A DNA stretch of 48,070 bases, from NCBI GenBank assembly GCA_964432485.1, contig CAYSNP010000013.1, positions 1 through 48,070 on the forward strand, read 5' to 3'. The DNA comes from CAYSNP01 sp964432485 (GTDB lineage: Bacteria > Bacillota > Clostridia > Christensenellales > DTU072). This document shows, one piece after another, positions 15,230-24,270 of this stretch (the stretch's first letter is position 1; the number at the start of each line of letters is the position of its first letter). The notes under the pieces were generated by a model, which made no database searches, was not told where the DNA came from, and saw only the letters and a list, made by a program, of their open reading frames with translations. A program made the translations under genes and the position numbers.

Positions 15230-17692
15230 TTAATCAGAGTATATCTTATTGAAGTCATCCATTGTAATATTTACAGTGCGCTTATGGCCTGTGCCGCTAA
15301 CGCTAATATAGCTCCTTTGCTCCATTATGGTAACCAATTTCTTAGCTTTTGGATACCCAACATTCAAAAGTGCTTGTATATCGCTAATTGAAGTAGTGCC
15401 TTGAGGAATAATTACTTCCAGCGCCGCCCTTATCAGCTCTTCGATATTTTTTACATCCTTGCGCTCTGTGGGCTTGGCAACATCAAACCTTGTATATGGG
15501 TCTTCTTCCTCAGGTTCAGAAAAGATAGCTTGCGCAATTGTATCATCCCAATCGGCAATATTATTTTCGCCAATATACCTTACAGTTTCCGCTACCTCTT
15601 CTGCTGATACATATACCCCTTGCAACCTTACAGCATCCCCCACTTGAGGGCTATGGAAAAGCATATCCCCCTCGCCTAAAAGCGCTTCTGCTCCCCGCCT
15701 GCCTAAAATGATATGGCTATCCGTATGTGATTGTACGGTAAAGGCAATCTTGCATAAAATATTGCTTGTAATTAAACGGGTCAACACATCTGCAGAAGGT
15801 CTTTGAGTAGCAAGTATCAAATGTATACCTGCCGCACGGGAGAGCTGGGCTAGCCTTACTATATCGCTTTCTACCTTTTTATTAACTATCATTAGGTCTG
15901 CTAACTCATCTATTATTAGCACAATGCGGGGCATCTTAGGCAGCACTTTATAAGGTGCTACATTTTCATTATAGCTATTAATGTTAATTGCATTATGCTC
16001 CCTTAGGGTCATATAGCGGCGTTCCATCTCTTTTACCAACCATTTAAGCGCATTAACAGCGTGGCCGGGCTCACAAATAGGAGAACGCACAAGCATATGA
16101 GGCAAAGACTGAAAATGCTGAAGATCCACTCTTTTAGGGTCAATTAAAAGAAGTCTTACATCCTCGGGAGAATACTTGTAAATAATGCTGACAATGATAG
16201 AATTGATACATACGCTTTTACCGCTTCCCGTAGCGCCTGCAATAAGCAAATGGGACATCTTTGCAAGGTCTAGCACAAAGGGCTCTCTATTGATACTTAC
16301 TCCTAAAGCCAGCTCCAACCCTCCTTTGGAAACAGCATACTGATGCGATTGGAGAACAGAACGGATGCCCACTACATCTCTTACCTCATTAGGCAGGTCT
16401 ATCCCAAATCTATCAGTACCGGGGATAGGCGCAATTATGCTAACTTTTTTTGCCTTTAGCCGCATTTCCAAATCGCTTTCCTTAGCATTTAACTTTTTAA
16501 TTGATAAATTGCTTTTGGTAAACTTTAGCTCAAATCGAGTAAAGGTAGGACCTCTGGTAGCTGCTTTTACCTCGGAAGGAATTTGCAACTCCTCTAGTGC
16601 CCGCTCTAGATTTTCTCTAACTTGCTCAAAATTGGCGGGCAAACTCCCCCTTTCTGTATATATCTTAAAAATATCTATACTTGGCGGCTTGTATTTATTT
16701 CTGTCAAAATAATTCTCTTCTAAATCTCTGCTTCCCTCTTGTGCTTTAATATCCTCTTTGCTACGGGTAAAGTCTTTTGCCTGTTGTGCATTATCTGTAC
16801 TGCTTCCATATTGGCTAGCTCGCCGCTGTTTTGCTTGCTCCACCCTTTCTGCTCGTCTTGCCGCCAGCCTTGCCTTAAAATCATTTAGCTTATCTTGCTC
16901 TATCCGTGCTTGCTCCTCGTCTGCTTGCTTTTGACGGGATAGAAAATCCTGATAAATCCCCTCCTTATCCTTGCCCGTGCGAATAGGATGTGTGGGCTCA
17001 TTTAGCCCAAAGACCTCTTCTATTTTGCTCTTTTTCTTTACGGGCGCAGCTACATTGTCAGGGGGTATCCCAAATGCGGCGTTTAGCGGATTGGAAGGAT
17101 AGACATATTCGGGCAAAGTATAATTTTGCTCTTGACTGTCTTTTTCTGCCTGCTCTGATTGCTCTGCTTCAAGCTGTTCCTGAGGTTGCGCTTCACGGGC
17201 TTCTTGAGTGCCCTTAGACATTAAAAATAAAGGATAAAGTGCGGCAAGCCCCAGCCCAGCGGTAATTAAAAAGGAGGCCAATACAGCATAAGGAAAAGAA
17301 AACACCGCCAGCGGAAGCGAAACTATGGAAATGATGACGCCGCCAATAGTTTCTATTTCAAAAGGCTTAAACATATAGGTATTAAGCCCCTCTGCTATAA
17401 GCTCTTTGCTAAACATAATATGCAGGGTAATAATAAAGCTAAAAAACAATGCAACTAAAATAGTTATCCTCAAGCGGGAAAGGTTAATTTTTCTACCCAA
17501 AAGAAATCCAACTAACAAAGCTGCTAACGCAAGTATGTAAGCATAAACTGCATATCCAAATACGCCCAGAATTATTTTTCTGGTTGCCGAAAAGATAAGC
17601 ATAATGCTAAAAAGCGTAAGCAATACCAGCCCTAAGGTATATGCTGCTTTTGGCGCTAATTTATATTCTCGCTCTTTACCACGCTTAGCCAT
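15230..17692 (-). CDS. ftsK: DNA translocase FtsK/SpoIIIE
   Basis: This protein pumps chromosomal DNA through the division septum. It has 820 residues. Four N-terminal membrane helices (about 13-165) are followed by a charged, Gln/Glu-rich linker (165-340). The RecA-like motor carries Walker A G-A-T-G-S-G-K-S (about 480) and Walker B I-V-L-I-I-D-E-L-A-D (about 588). A C-terminal winged-helix gamma domain (about 755-815, I-S-D-I-Q-A-L-L-N-V-G-Y) reads polarity sequences. Its start overlaps the dUTPase stop in TAATG, so translation is coupled. In Firmicutes this position, before cinA-recA-rny, belongs to spoIIIE; whether the organism sporulates is not shown by this gene. Confidence 0.96.
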   Translation of the reverse strand: MAKRGKEREYKLAPKAAYTLGLVLLTLFSIMLIFSATRKIILGVFGYAVYAYILALAALLVGFLLGRKINLSRLRITILVALFFSFIITLHIMFSKELIAEGLNTYMFKPFEIETIGGVIISIVSLPLAVFSFPYAVLASFLITAGLGLAALYPLFLMSKGTQEAREAQPQEQLEAEQSEQAEKDSQEQNYTLPEYVYPSNPLNAAFGIPPDNVAAPVKKKSKIEEVFGLNEPTHPIRTGKDKEGIYQDFLSRQKQADEEQARIEQDKLNDFKARLAARRAERVEQAKQRRASQYGSSTDNAQQAKDFTRSKEDIKAQEGSRDLEENYFDRNKYKPPSIDIFKIYTERGSLPANFEQVRENLERALEELQIPSEVKAATRGPTFTRFELKFTKSNLSIKKLNAKESDLEMRLKAKKVSIIAPIPGTDRFGIDLPNEVRDVVGIRSVLQSHQYAVSKGGLELALGVSINREPFVLDLAKMSHLLIAGATGSGKSVCINSIIVSIIYKYSPEDVRLLLIDPKRVDLQHFQSLPHMLVRSPICEPGHAVNALKWLVKEMERRYMTLREHNAININSYNENVAPYKVLPKMPRIVLIIDELADLMIVNKKVESDIVRLAQLSRAAGIHLILATQRPSADVLTRLITSNILCKIAFTVQSHTDSHIILGRRGAEALLGEGDMLFHSPQVGDAVRLQGVYVSAEEVAETVRYIGENNIADWDDTIAQAIFSEPEEEDPYTRFDVAKPTERKDVKNIEELIRAALEVIIPQGTTSISDIQALLNVGYPKAKKLVTIMEQRSYISVSGTGHKRTVNITMDDFNKIYSD

Positions 17693-18072
17693 TATTCTTC
17701 CTTTGCTCCGTTAAGTGCATAGCCTTCCTTTTGGGACAAGCCCTTTTGGCGGTCAAAGTTTTCTTTGTTTTTTTGTATGTACCGTTCAAATACTTCTTTG
17801 CTGTCCATCCCCGCCTTTATACACATACTCACAAAAAAATGGAGTATATCAATCAACTCCTCTTTAACTTTATCAGGGTCTACAGGCTTTTTATTTTTCC
17901 ACCACTTAAAGTTCACTTCCTCTAGTAGCTCTGCAAGCTCGCTTATTAGTGCAAGGGTTTCCTTTTGCATCCATTCTTCCATAGAAATATCCTGCAACCC
18001 CCGCTTGGCAATTAAGGAGTTGTCAAATGACCCTTGCATATTAAAAATAATATCTAATTTATCCTTGCTCAT
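17692..18072 (-). CDS. Dimeric-type dUTPase / MazG-like all-alpha NTP pyrophosphatase
   Basis: The protein has 126 residues and is all helical. The two metal-binding motifs of all-alpha NTP pyrophosphatases are present: E-L-A-E-L-L-E-E about 43-50 and E-E-L-I-D-I about 70-75, with F-K-W-W-K between them as in the dimeric dUTPase family (dUTPase_2). The likely reaction is dUTP to dUMP plus pyrophosphate, keeping uracil out of DNA. Its last base of stop is shared with the ftsK ATG. The M16 gene ends 9 nt upstream. A house-cleaning MazG role on another nucleotide cannot be excluded. Confidence 0.75.
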   Translation of the reverse strand: MSKDKLDIIFNMQGSFDNSLIAKRGLQDISMEEWMQKETLALISELAELLEEVNFKWWKNKKPVDPDKVKEELIDILHFFVSMCIKAGMDSKEVFERYIQKNKENFDRQKGLSQKEGYALNGAKEE

Positions 18073-18081
18073 CTTTTGTTC

Positions 18082-19341
18082 CTAGCCTTTTAGTGCACTT
18101 AGCAAATCCACATTTATATTCTTGCCTACACAGCTTGCACTTATTTTGTCTAAATCAAAAATCAAATCAATTAATTCTCTGGTGTCTTGCAAGGTAACTT
18201 TCTCAATTTGAGCAAGTTCCTCCTCTAAATTAAATAGCTTTTCGTCCATAATTAAGTTCCTGCCATTGGTGCGCATTATTGCGGCGCTGGACTCTGCGCC
18301 AAGCACGGTTTTGCTCTTAAATTGCGCCTTGCCTTTGCGGAACTCTTTTTCGGTAATACCGTCTTTTTTCAATTCGGCAATTACCTTTTTTATAGCGCCA
18401 ATTGCCTTAGGCACATAATCCGGACTGGTGCCTAAAAATAGCACATAATATCCGTCATTCTTATATTGAATGGGTTGAGTGTAAACAGAATAAACAAGTC
18501 CTAACTTTTCTCTTACCTCTTGGAAAAGCCTGCTGCTCATACCTCCGCCTATAATATTGTTCAGCAGCAGCAATGCCTTTCTCTTAGGATGTTTTGCATT
18601 GATACAAGGAAAACTAAATGCAATATTTGCTTGTTCCATTGCTTTTTCTTTGCAAATATATTTACTGGTAAGCTGTGCGGGAGGGAGCTCAATGGATTTT
18701 TTGCCTGTCTTTTTGAGTTTACCTTCAAAATATTTGCCAACTAATTCGTGCGCTAAGGAAGCATTTATATTGCCTGTCAAGATAATATAAGTGTTGTCCG
18801 CTGTATAATATTTGGACATATAATCTTGTATCATTTGATAATCTATACCGTTGACAGTTTGCGCTGTACCCAATATGGGCAAAGCTAGAGGGCTATCCTT
18901 AAAATGCGCCTTGGCAAGCAGTTCGAAACAAAGGTCTTCTCCATTGTCCTCCGTCATATTGATTTCTTCAACAATAACGCCCTTTTCCCTCTTTAAGTTC
19001 TCCTCAGTAAAGGTAGCATTAAGGTAAATATCGCTTAAAATATCAAGGCATTGCTTTGCATATTCGTCAGTAGAAACAGTATAGTACGCAGTCATATTTT
19101 TAGAGGTAAACGCATTGATATTAGCGCCTATGCTTTCCATTTCGTCAGCTATATCAAAGGCACTCCTGCCGGCAGTGCCCTTAAATACCATATGTTCAAT
19201 AAGATGCGAAATCCCATTGTTTTTTGCAGTTTCATTTATGCTGCCCGTTTCTACAAATATCCCTGCGGAAAGCGAGCGGGTATTGCGCATTGGGCTTACC
19301 GCCAGCGTTAGCCCGCTGTCAAATTTTATAACCTTATCCAT
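18082..19341 (-). CDS. M16-family zinc peptidase (YmxG/MlpA-like)
   Basis: The protein has 419 residues. The inverted zinc motif H-L-I-E-H lies at 46-50, with the third ligand in E-E-I-N-M about residue 125. The C-terminal half is the inactive partner domain of the M16B fold. The start at 19341 has GGAGG at 3 nt and matches the family beginning; a longer upstream reading enters the promoter. In Bacillus the equivalent mlpA (ymxG) sits between ylxY and spoIIIE, exactly as here. M16B proteins process peptides or act as chaperone-like proteases; the substrate is unknown. It appears to head the operon M16 - dUTPase - ftsK - cinA - recA. Confidence 0.93.
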   Translation of the reverse strand: MDKVIKFDSGLTLAVSPMRNTRSLSAGIFVETGSINETAKNNGISHLIEHMVFKGTAGRSAFDIADEMESIGANINAFTSKNMTAYYTVSTDEYAKQCLDILSDIYLNATFTEENLKREKGVIVEEINMTEDNGEDLCFELLAKAHFKDSPLALPILGTAQTVNGIDYQMIQDYMSKYYTADNTYIILTGNINASLAHELVGKYFEGKLKKTGKKSIELPPAQLTSKYICKEKAMEQANIAFSFPCINAKHPKRKALLLLNNIIGGGMSSRLFQEVREKLGLVYSVYTQPIQYKNDGYYVLFLGTSPDYVPKAIGAIKKVIAELKKDGITEKEFRKGKAQFKSKTVLGAESSAAIMRTNGRNLIMDEKLFNLEEELAQIEKVTLQDTRELIDLIFDLDKISASCVGKNINVDLLSALKG

Positions 19342-19384
19342 ATTCCTCCATTTATGCCATAATATACATGTATAGATATAAGTT

Positions 19385-19413
19385 ATTATATACCAAAAAT
19401 AGGTTTTATACAA
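19385..19413 (-). promoter_or_regulatory. Promoter of the M16 peptidase - dUTPase - ftsK operon
   Basis: On the minus strand TTGTAT (19413-19408), a 17-nt spacer, and a perfect TATAAT (19390-19385), about 37 bases before GGAGG of the M16 gene. Confidence 0.65.
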
Positions 19414-19462
19414 GCGCAAAACTAAATTAGCACTAAAAGGCAGTAAGCAATGATAAATGTTT

Positions 19463-20179
19463 TTAGTTTATGGTAGGGGCTAGATTAACACTTAAATTAA
19501 CAGCCTTAAAACCATTTTGTTTATAGTAAGTAAGTATCAATGGCAATGCCTTGACTGTGTGTTCTGTGGGATGCATTAGCACCAAATCGCCATTTTCTAC
19601 ATTTTGAGTTGCACGCTTAAATATAAGATTGTAATCTTTGTCCCGCCAATCTATGGTGTCTTTTGACCACATTATGACCTTCATATTTAATTGCTCGCAC
19701 ACTTTAAGCATATTAGCGCCAATTGCGCCGGAGGGCGGAGCAAAATAGACGCAATCCATATCAAGCACCTCTTTTATTAACTTATTGGTAAGCACAATTT
19801 CGTCATAATTTGCTTGCACGCTTAGATTGGTATGATTTTTATGTAAATAGCCGTGATTGCCTATCTCATGCCCTCTTTCTTTAATTTCTTTAAGAGCAGA
19901 TACCTCTTTTGCCGCCCAAGAGCCGCCTATAAAAAAAATAGTATTGACATTGTAAGTGTCAAAAATATCCAGCATTTCTTCAATATATTCTGTGCCCCAA
20001 TAGACATTGACCATTAGCGTCACATGGCGATAATCTTTATTGCCCCTGTAAATAGGCTGAAATTTGGGCTGTCCAAATACGCTGATACTGCTGTCTATTG
20101 TAGTAAAAAACAAGACGCATATTACAATAATCAATACAAAATTGGCTATAATATCTATAATAAACCTATCTTTTTTCAT
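19463..20179 (-). CDS. YlxY-like polysaccharide deacetylase homologue (probably not a classical active enzyme)
   Basis: The protein has 238 residues from ATG 20179, with GAGGAT 3 nt upstream. One N-terminal membrane helix (about 6-27) is followed by a NodB-homology domain outside the cell. Motif 2 (G-N-H-G-Y-L-H-K-N-H) and motif 3 (A-P-P-S-G) are present, as are motif 4 (D-T-I-D-W) and motif 5 (L-V-L-M-H-P). Motif 1, T-F-D-D in active deacetylases, reads M-V-N-V-Y-W-G at 56-62, so both catalytic aspartates are gone. The same replacement is typical of the YlxY family. Position before the M16 gene agrees with Bacillus ylxY-mlpA. A role in envelope or spore maturation is inferred from the family only. 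Confidence 0.82.
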   Translation of the reverse strand: MKKDRFIIDIIANFVLIIVICVLFFTTIDSSISVFGQPKFQPIYRGNKDYRHVTLMVNVYWGTEYIEEMLDIFDTYNVNTIFFIGGSWAAKEVSALKEIKERGHEIGNHGYLHKNHTNLSVQANYDEIVLTNKLIKEVLDMDCVYFAPPSGAIGANMLKVCEQLNMKVIMWSKDTIDWRDKDYNLIFKRATQNVENGDLVLMHPTEHTVKALPLILTYYKQNGFKAVNLSVNLAPTIN

Positions 20180-20279
20180 TAAATCCTCGCTGTCAATATA
20201 AATCTTATTATCAATATATAGAAAATATGAAAATAGCTTAGGATGCAATAGCCTTACGCTAATATTCTTATCCATTTCA

Positions 20280-20308
20280 TTGACATTAAAGGCTTTTTGC
20301 CTTATTAT
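20280..20308 (+). promoter_or_regulatory. SigA promoter of glyS
   Basis: TTGACA (20280-20285), a 17-nt spacer, and TATTAT (20303-20308). The start at about 20315 leaves a leader of some 23 nt containing GGAGG, so no T-box riboswitch fits. Confidence 0.7.
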
Positions 20309-20337
20309 ATTATCAATATGCACCTTGGAGGGCAGCT

Positions 20338-21717
20338 ATGCTAACTATGGAAAAACTTGTAGCTTTATGCAAAAATAGAGGTTATATATACAGCGGCAGC
20401 GAAATATATGGCGGTCTTGCCAACTCTTGGGATTACGGACCTTTAGGCGCAGAGCTAAAAAATAATATTAAAATGGCATGGTGGAAAAAGTTTGTGCAGG
20501 AATGTCCTTATAATGTGGGGATGGACAGCGCAATTTTAATGAATCCATCAGTTTGGGCAGCAAGCGGTCATTTAAGCGGTTTTTCTGACCCTCTAATGGA
20601 TTGTAAGGAATGCAAAAGCAGGCACAGAGCGGACACTTTAATAGAGGATTATGCAAAAAAGCATAACCTTACACTTAATATTGCGGCAATGGAAAATGGA
20701 CAAATGGAACATTATATTGCTGAAAATGGCATAAAATGCCCTGTTTGCGGCAATGCCAACTTTACAGGGATACGCAAGTTTAACCTTATGTTCAAGACTT
20801 TTCAAGGAGTTACGGAGGATGCTGCCGACACCCTTTACCTCAGACCGGAAACAGCACAAGGCATATTTGTCAATTTTACCAATGTAACCCGCTCAATGCG
20901 TGCCAGAATGCCCTTTGGAATAGCGCAAATAGGCAAAAGTTTTCGAAATGAAATTACGCCGGGCAACTTTATCTTTCGTACACGGGAGTTTGAGCAAATG
21001 GAGCTGGAATTCTTTTGCAAACCGGGCACAGATTTGGAATGGTTTGAATATTGGAGGCAGTTTTGCAAAGATTGGTTGCTTGAGCTGGGGATAAAAGCAA
21101 AAAATCTAAAATTAAGAGACCACACTAAAGAGGAGCTTAGCCACTACTCCGTAGCCACTACCGATTTTGAATATAAGTTTCCGTTTGGATGGGGGGAGCT
21201 ATGGGGCATTGCTGACCGAACGGACTTTGATTTAAAAGCACATATAAAAGCATCGGGCAAGCAACTTGAGTATACCGACCCCGTCAGCGGCGAAAAGTTT
21301 GTACCCTATGTAATTGAGCCTTCTTTGGGAGTAGACAGAATGCTGCTTGCATTCCTATGCAATGCCTATGAAGAAGAAGAGCTGGAAGGCGAAGAAATGC
21401 GTATAGTTTTGCGGCTGCACCCCGTGCTTGCGCCTTATAAAGCAGCGGTGCTTCCTCTGCAAAAGAATCTAAAGGAAAAGGCTTTGGAGATATACGCTCT
21501 CTTTGGCAAGAAGGTTAATACTGCCTATGACGAATCGGGCAGCATTGGCAGAAGGTATCGCAGACAAGACGAAATTGGCACTCCTTACGCAATTACCATA
21601 GATTTTGACACTTTAGAGGACGGAACTGTCACCGTAAGAGAGCGGGACAGTATGGCGCAAATTAGGCTGACCATAGAAAATGCGCTAAAGTATGTAGCAG
21701 AAAAGTTAAAATATTAG
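20338..21717 (+). CDS. glyS: Glycyl-tRNA synthetase (single-chain, alpha2 type)
   Basis: Charges tRNA-Gly. The protein has 459 residues, the size of bacterial GlyQS-type homodimers such as in Bacillota outside the alpha2-beta2 group. Class II motifs are visible: motif 2 F-R-N-E-I-T-P followed by F-E-Q-M-E-L-E-F-F, and motif 3 P-S-L-G-V-D-R-M-L-L-A. Two Cys pairs (D-C-K-E-C about 88 and K-C-P-V-C about 137) form the family zinc site. The C-terminal anticodon-binding domain begins about residue 360. ATG 20338 has GGAGG at 6 nt. It is divergent from ylxY and ends 5 bases from the convergent TPR gene. Confidence 0.97.
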   Translation: MLTMEKLVALCKNRGYIYSGSEIYGGLANSWDYGPLGAELKNNIKMAWWKKFVQECPYNVGMDSAILMNPSVWAASGHLSGFSDPLMDCKECKSRHRADTLIEDYAKKHNLTLNIAAMENGQMEHYIAENGIKCPVCGNANFTGIRKFNLMFKTFQGVTEDAADTLYLRPETAQGIFVNFTNVTRSMRARMPFGIAQIGKSFRNEITPGNFIFRTREFEQMELEFFCKPGTDLEWFEYWRQFCKDWLLELGIKAKNLKLRDHTKEELSHYSVATTDFEYKFPFGWGELWGIADRTDFDLKAHIKASGKQLEYTDPVSGEKFVPYVIEPSLGVDRMLLAFLCNAYEEEELEGEEMRIVLRLHPVLAPYKAAVLPLQKNLKEKALEIYALFGKKVNTAYDESGSIGRRYRRQDEIGTPYAITIDFDTLEDGTVTVRERDSMAQIRLTIENALKYVAEKLKY

Positions 21718-21722
21718 TCTAA

Positions 21723-23519
21723 TTACTTTTTTATAAACTTTTGTACCAACGCTTCTATATTTAAGATATCTCTATATCTTTTTAAGGTTTTTAGCTGACA
21801 TTTTGCGCTGTTTTCAGTATAATTTCTGGCTTTTTCAAAACTGGCTCCATCTTTAGTCATTTTATAAATAATGCAGATAATTTGAATTAAGCAAGTTTCG
21901 CTTTTAGGATTAAATCCATTTTTTAAGGTAGACTTATATACATCTTGCACAATCCTGGCTACCAATTTGCCGTCAACATTATGCTCCGCCCGCAAGATAT
22001 TTAAGATAGCTTGCCTATAGTAATAATTGAACTTTTCCTTATTGTCCTTGCTGTCAATATCCAGCCTTAAAGGTAAAAATAAGCTGCTGTACAGCCCGTC
22101 TATTACTATAGCGCCTTCAAAATATACCCGCTCCTTGCAGGCATGCTCCAAAATACTTTTTAGAATACAGCTCTTTTTATCTTCCCAATACACCATATCG
22201 CTTGTAAGCAACATATCTAACGCTCCTTTGAATACGGGATTGCTTATTTGCTTCGATAATATATCCAAAATAGGCTTGATAGTATACTCATCAGATAGCT
22301 TTGCAAGGCTAAAGATTTGCTCGTAAAGCTCTTCTTTATCAATACTGTAATACCCCTCAATTGCTCCTTTTATCTTTCCCAGCAATGCCTTTACCCTAGC
22401 TTGAGCAAACTTATCGGGCAAGGTAGCCAAAACTTGATTAAAACTGCCAATTTCATAGTCAGAAAGCAGCAGTTCGGCAATTGTAGGTGCGCAAGTCCAA
22501 TAGCTATACAGGTCATAGGTGCGCTTCAATAACCTTATTGTATCTTTTTTTCTGTTTAACGCAAATAAGGTAACAGCCAGCATTAACAAGGTTTCTTCCC
22601 TTACGGGATTCCCCTCCACATATTTTTCTAACAGCTTGGCGCAAGGCAAAAAGGCATTGTTTTCAAAAAAGATTTCCGCAATGGCAAATATCTCGTCATA
22701 TTCTGCTTCTGCAAGCAAGATTTCAAGTGCCTTATTGACTTTTTGCGTTATGTGCTTGCTCATATCTTTATTGGCAAGCTCATCATAAAGAGAAGCATAT
22801 ACCGTAAACATACTTACATTGCAAGGGGCTAGTGCGGATAATTTTTCTGCACAAAGAAAAGCTCCTCTCAAGTCCTTTATGTAAAACATTATATTCATTC
22901 TGAGCTCCAGCGCATCTTGATAATACTTGCTGCTTGCAGGTATTTTTTCGCTTACTCTTATTGCGCCAAAAAAGTCCGAAGCGTCCATAAGGGAAAGCAT
23001 TTTTGCAAAGTGAGCAGCTTCTCTTTTATCCTTAACATTGATAAAATTATCCCGCTCCAGCTCAATTATCTCCTCGTATTTTTCAAAGCTGGGCAACTCT
23101 GCGTCAGAGTCCTCAGGAGAAAAAGGAGTATTGCTTAGATCTTTAATAATGCGTTGCAGAATGCCGGGGGAGTCCTCAGTTTCTTGCCCTAGCTCTATTG
23201 CGGTCTCAATACCTTTTCTAAAATAATAATGAATTAACTCCTCTCTGCCAAAGCGTATAAAATTGCTGGCAAGCGAAATGCTCTTGTCTATATTAAACTG
23301 CCTTTGAATAAAGAAATACAACTCGTTACTTTGAATCTCATCGTCATTTAATGCCAAAATCTCGGCCTTTAACGAATAAAGCTCCGCATTGTCGGGCTCT
23401 AAGCGAATTGCTTCATTAATATTTAATACAGCATCATAGTATAGTAAGTCATCTTTTTGCGCTAATGCAAGTTGATAATAAAAATCTGCTGATTCTGGTA
23501 TTTTTTTTACTTTTGCCAT
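21723..23519 (-). CDS. TPR-repeat protein of unknown function
   Basis: The protein has 598 residues and is almost all helical. The start is well supported by AAGGA at 6-7 nt. Residues about 10-60 form a clear tetratricopeptide repeat (Y-Y-D-A-V-L-N-I-N-E-A-I-R-L-E-P-D-N-A-E-L-Y). The remainder looks like degenerate TPR or TPR-like helices up to about 400, followed by an unrecognised helical region. There is no signal peptide or membrane segment, so it should be cytoplasmic and act through protein contacts. It is the last gene of a three-gene operon with a methyltransferase and a 6-TM membrane protein, and lies 19 nt after the methyltransferase. Confidence 0.75.
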   Translation of the reverse strand: MAKVKKIPESADFYYQLALAQKDDLLYYDAVLNINEAIRLEPDNAELYSLKAEILALNDDEIQSNELYFFIQRQFNIDKSISLASNFIRFGREELIHYYFRKGIETAIELGQETEDSPGILQRIIKDLSNTPFSPEDSDAELPSFEKYEEIIELERDNFINVKDKREAAHFAKMLSLMDASDFFGAIRVSEKIPASSKYYQDALELRMNIMFYIKDLRGAFLCAEKLSALAPCNVSMFTVYASLYDELANKDMSKHITQKVNKALEILLAEAEYDEIFAIAEIFFENNAFLPCAKLLEKYVEGNPVREETLLMLAVTLFALNRKKDTIRLLKRTYDLYSYWTCAPTIAELLLSDYEIGSFNQVLATLPDKFAQARVKALLGKIKGAIEGYYSIDKEELYEQIFSLAKLSDEYTIKPILDILSKQISNPVFKGALDMLLTSDMVYWEDKKSCILKSILEHACKERVYFEGAIVIDGLYSSLFLPLRLDIDSKDNKEKFNYYYRQAILNILRAEHNVDGKLVARIVQDVYKSTLKNGFNPKSETCLIQIICIIYKMTKDGASFEKARNYTENSAKCQLKTLKRYRDILNIEALVQKFIKK

Positions 23520-23538
23520 CTTTATCCTTGTTTTTAGG

Positions 23539-24270
23539 TCAATCCTTATGCGCCATCACTAGCAGCCTAAAGCTGTCAGGCTTTAAGCAAGACAATTTGT
23601 CCCCATCATATATTTGCACGCTAAACCCTATTTTTGCAAACTCACCCAATATGTAGTCAGTAGCATAAAAATATTGTCTGCTGCGCTCCTCTGTACGGGT
23701 ATACTCCCCCTTGCCTTTATGCTCAAATATTAGCACTTCGCTATCTACCCAAGCCCTGCTTGCTTCATATTTGGTAGTGTATACATACGTTAGCTCCTCC
23801 CTATCCTCAAAATATATCCCTTCGTCAAGCAGCTTGTCCGCTTTATATAAAGTTGATATATCAAAAAACAGCAAACCGCCGCTATTTAGCGCATTGTAAC
23901 TCTTTTGTAGAAAATCTGTAAACTTATCAGGTTTTAGATAGTTAAGTCCATCGCACACAGAGCATATAAAATCATAGCTGCTCCCATACTCTAACTTATT
24001 AATGTCTCCTAATATAAAAGTAATCTTAGCGGATACTTTTGCCGCCTTTTCGGTGGCAATATTAAGCATTTCGCTGCTGATATCCAAAGCTGCCATAGCC
24101 GCGCCTTTGCTTGCAAGTATCAAAGCGGCAGTCCCTGTTCCGCAACATAAATCCAGCCCTTTCTTACCATTGAAGTTGTACCTTTCTTCAACTTTCTCTA
24201 TTATGCCCTTGTGATCAAAATCATACATCAATAGGTCATAAAACTTAGAAAGCGCCGAGTAAGGCTTCAT
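23539..24270 (-). CDS. Class I SAM-dependent methyltransferase
   Basis: The protein has 243 residues. Motif I, L-D-L-C-C-G-T-G-T-A about 35-45, binds S-adenosylmethionine; the acidic end of strand 2 is A-L-D-I-S about 60; and motif 4 appears as F-I-C-S-V-C-D-G-L-N-Y about 105. The overall pattern is that of small-molecule methyltransferases of the UbiE/BioC type. The substrate is not identifiable. The start codon overlaps the stop of the membrane-protein gene as ATGA, so translation is coupled. Confidence 0.88.
   Translation of the reverse strand: MKPYSALSKFYDLLMYDFDHKGIIEKVEERYNFNGKKGLDLCCGTGTAALILASKGAAMAALDISSEMLNIATEKAAKVSAKITFILGDINKLEYGSSYDFICSVCDGLNYLKPDKFTDFLQKSYNALNSGGLLFFDISTLYKADKLLDEGIYFEDREELTYVYTTKYEASRAWVDSEVLIFEHKGKGEYTRTEERSRQYFYATDYILGEFAKIGFSVQIYDGDKLSCLKPDSFRLLVMAHKD

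Noticed and set aside
20180..20337. T-box riboswitch upstream of glyS
   Set aside because: The promoter leaves a leader of only about 23 nt, and no T-box-like sequence or terminator is present.
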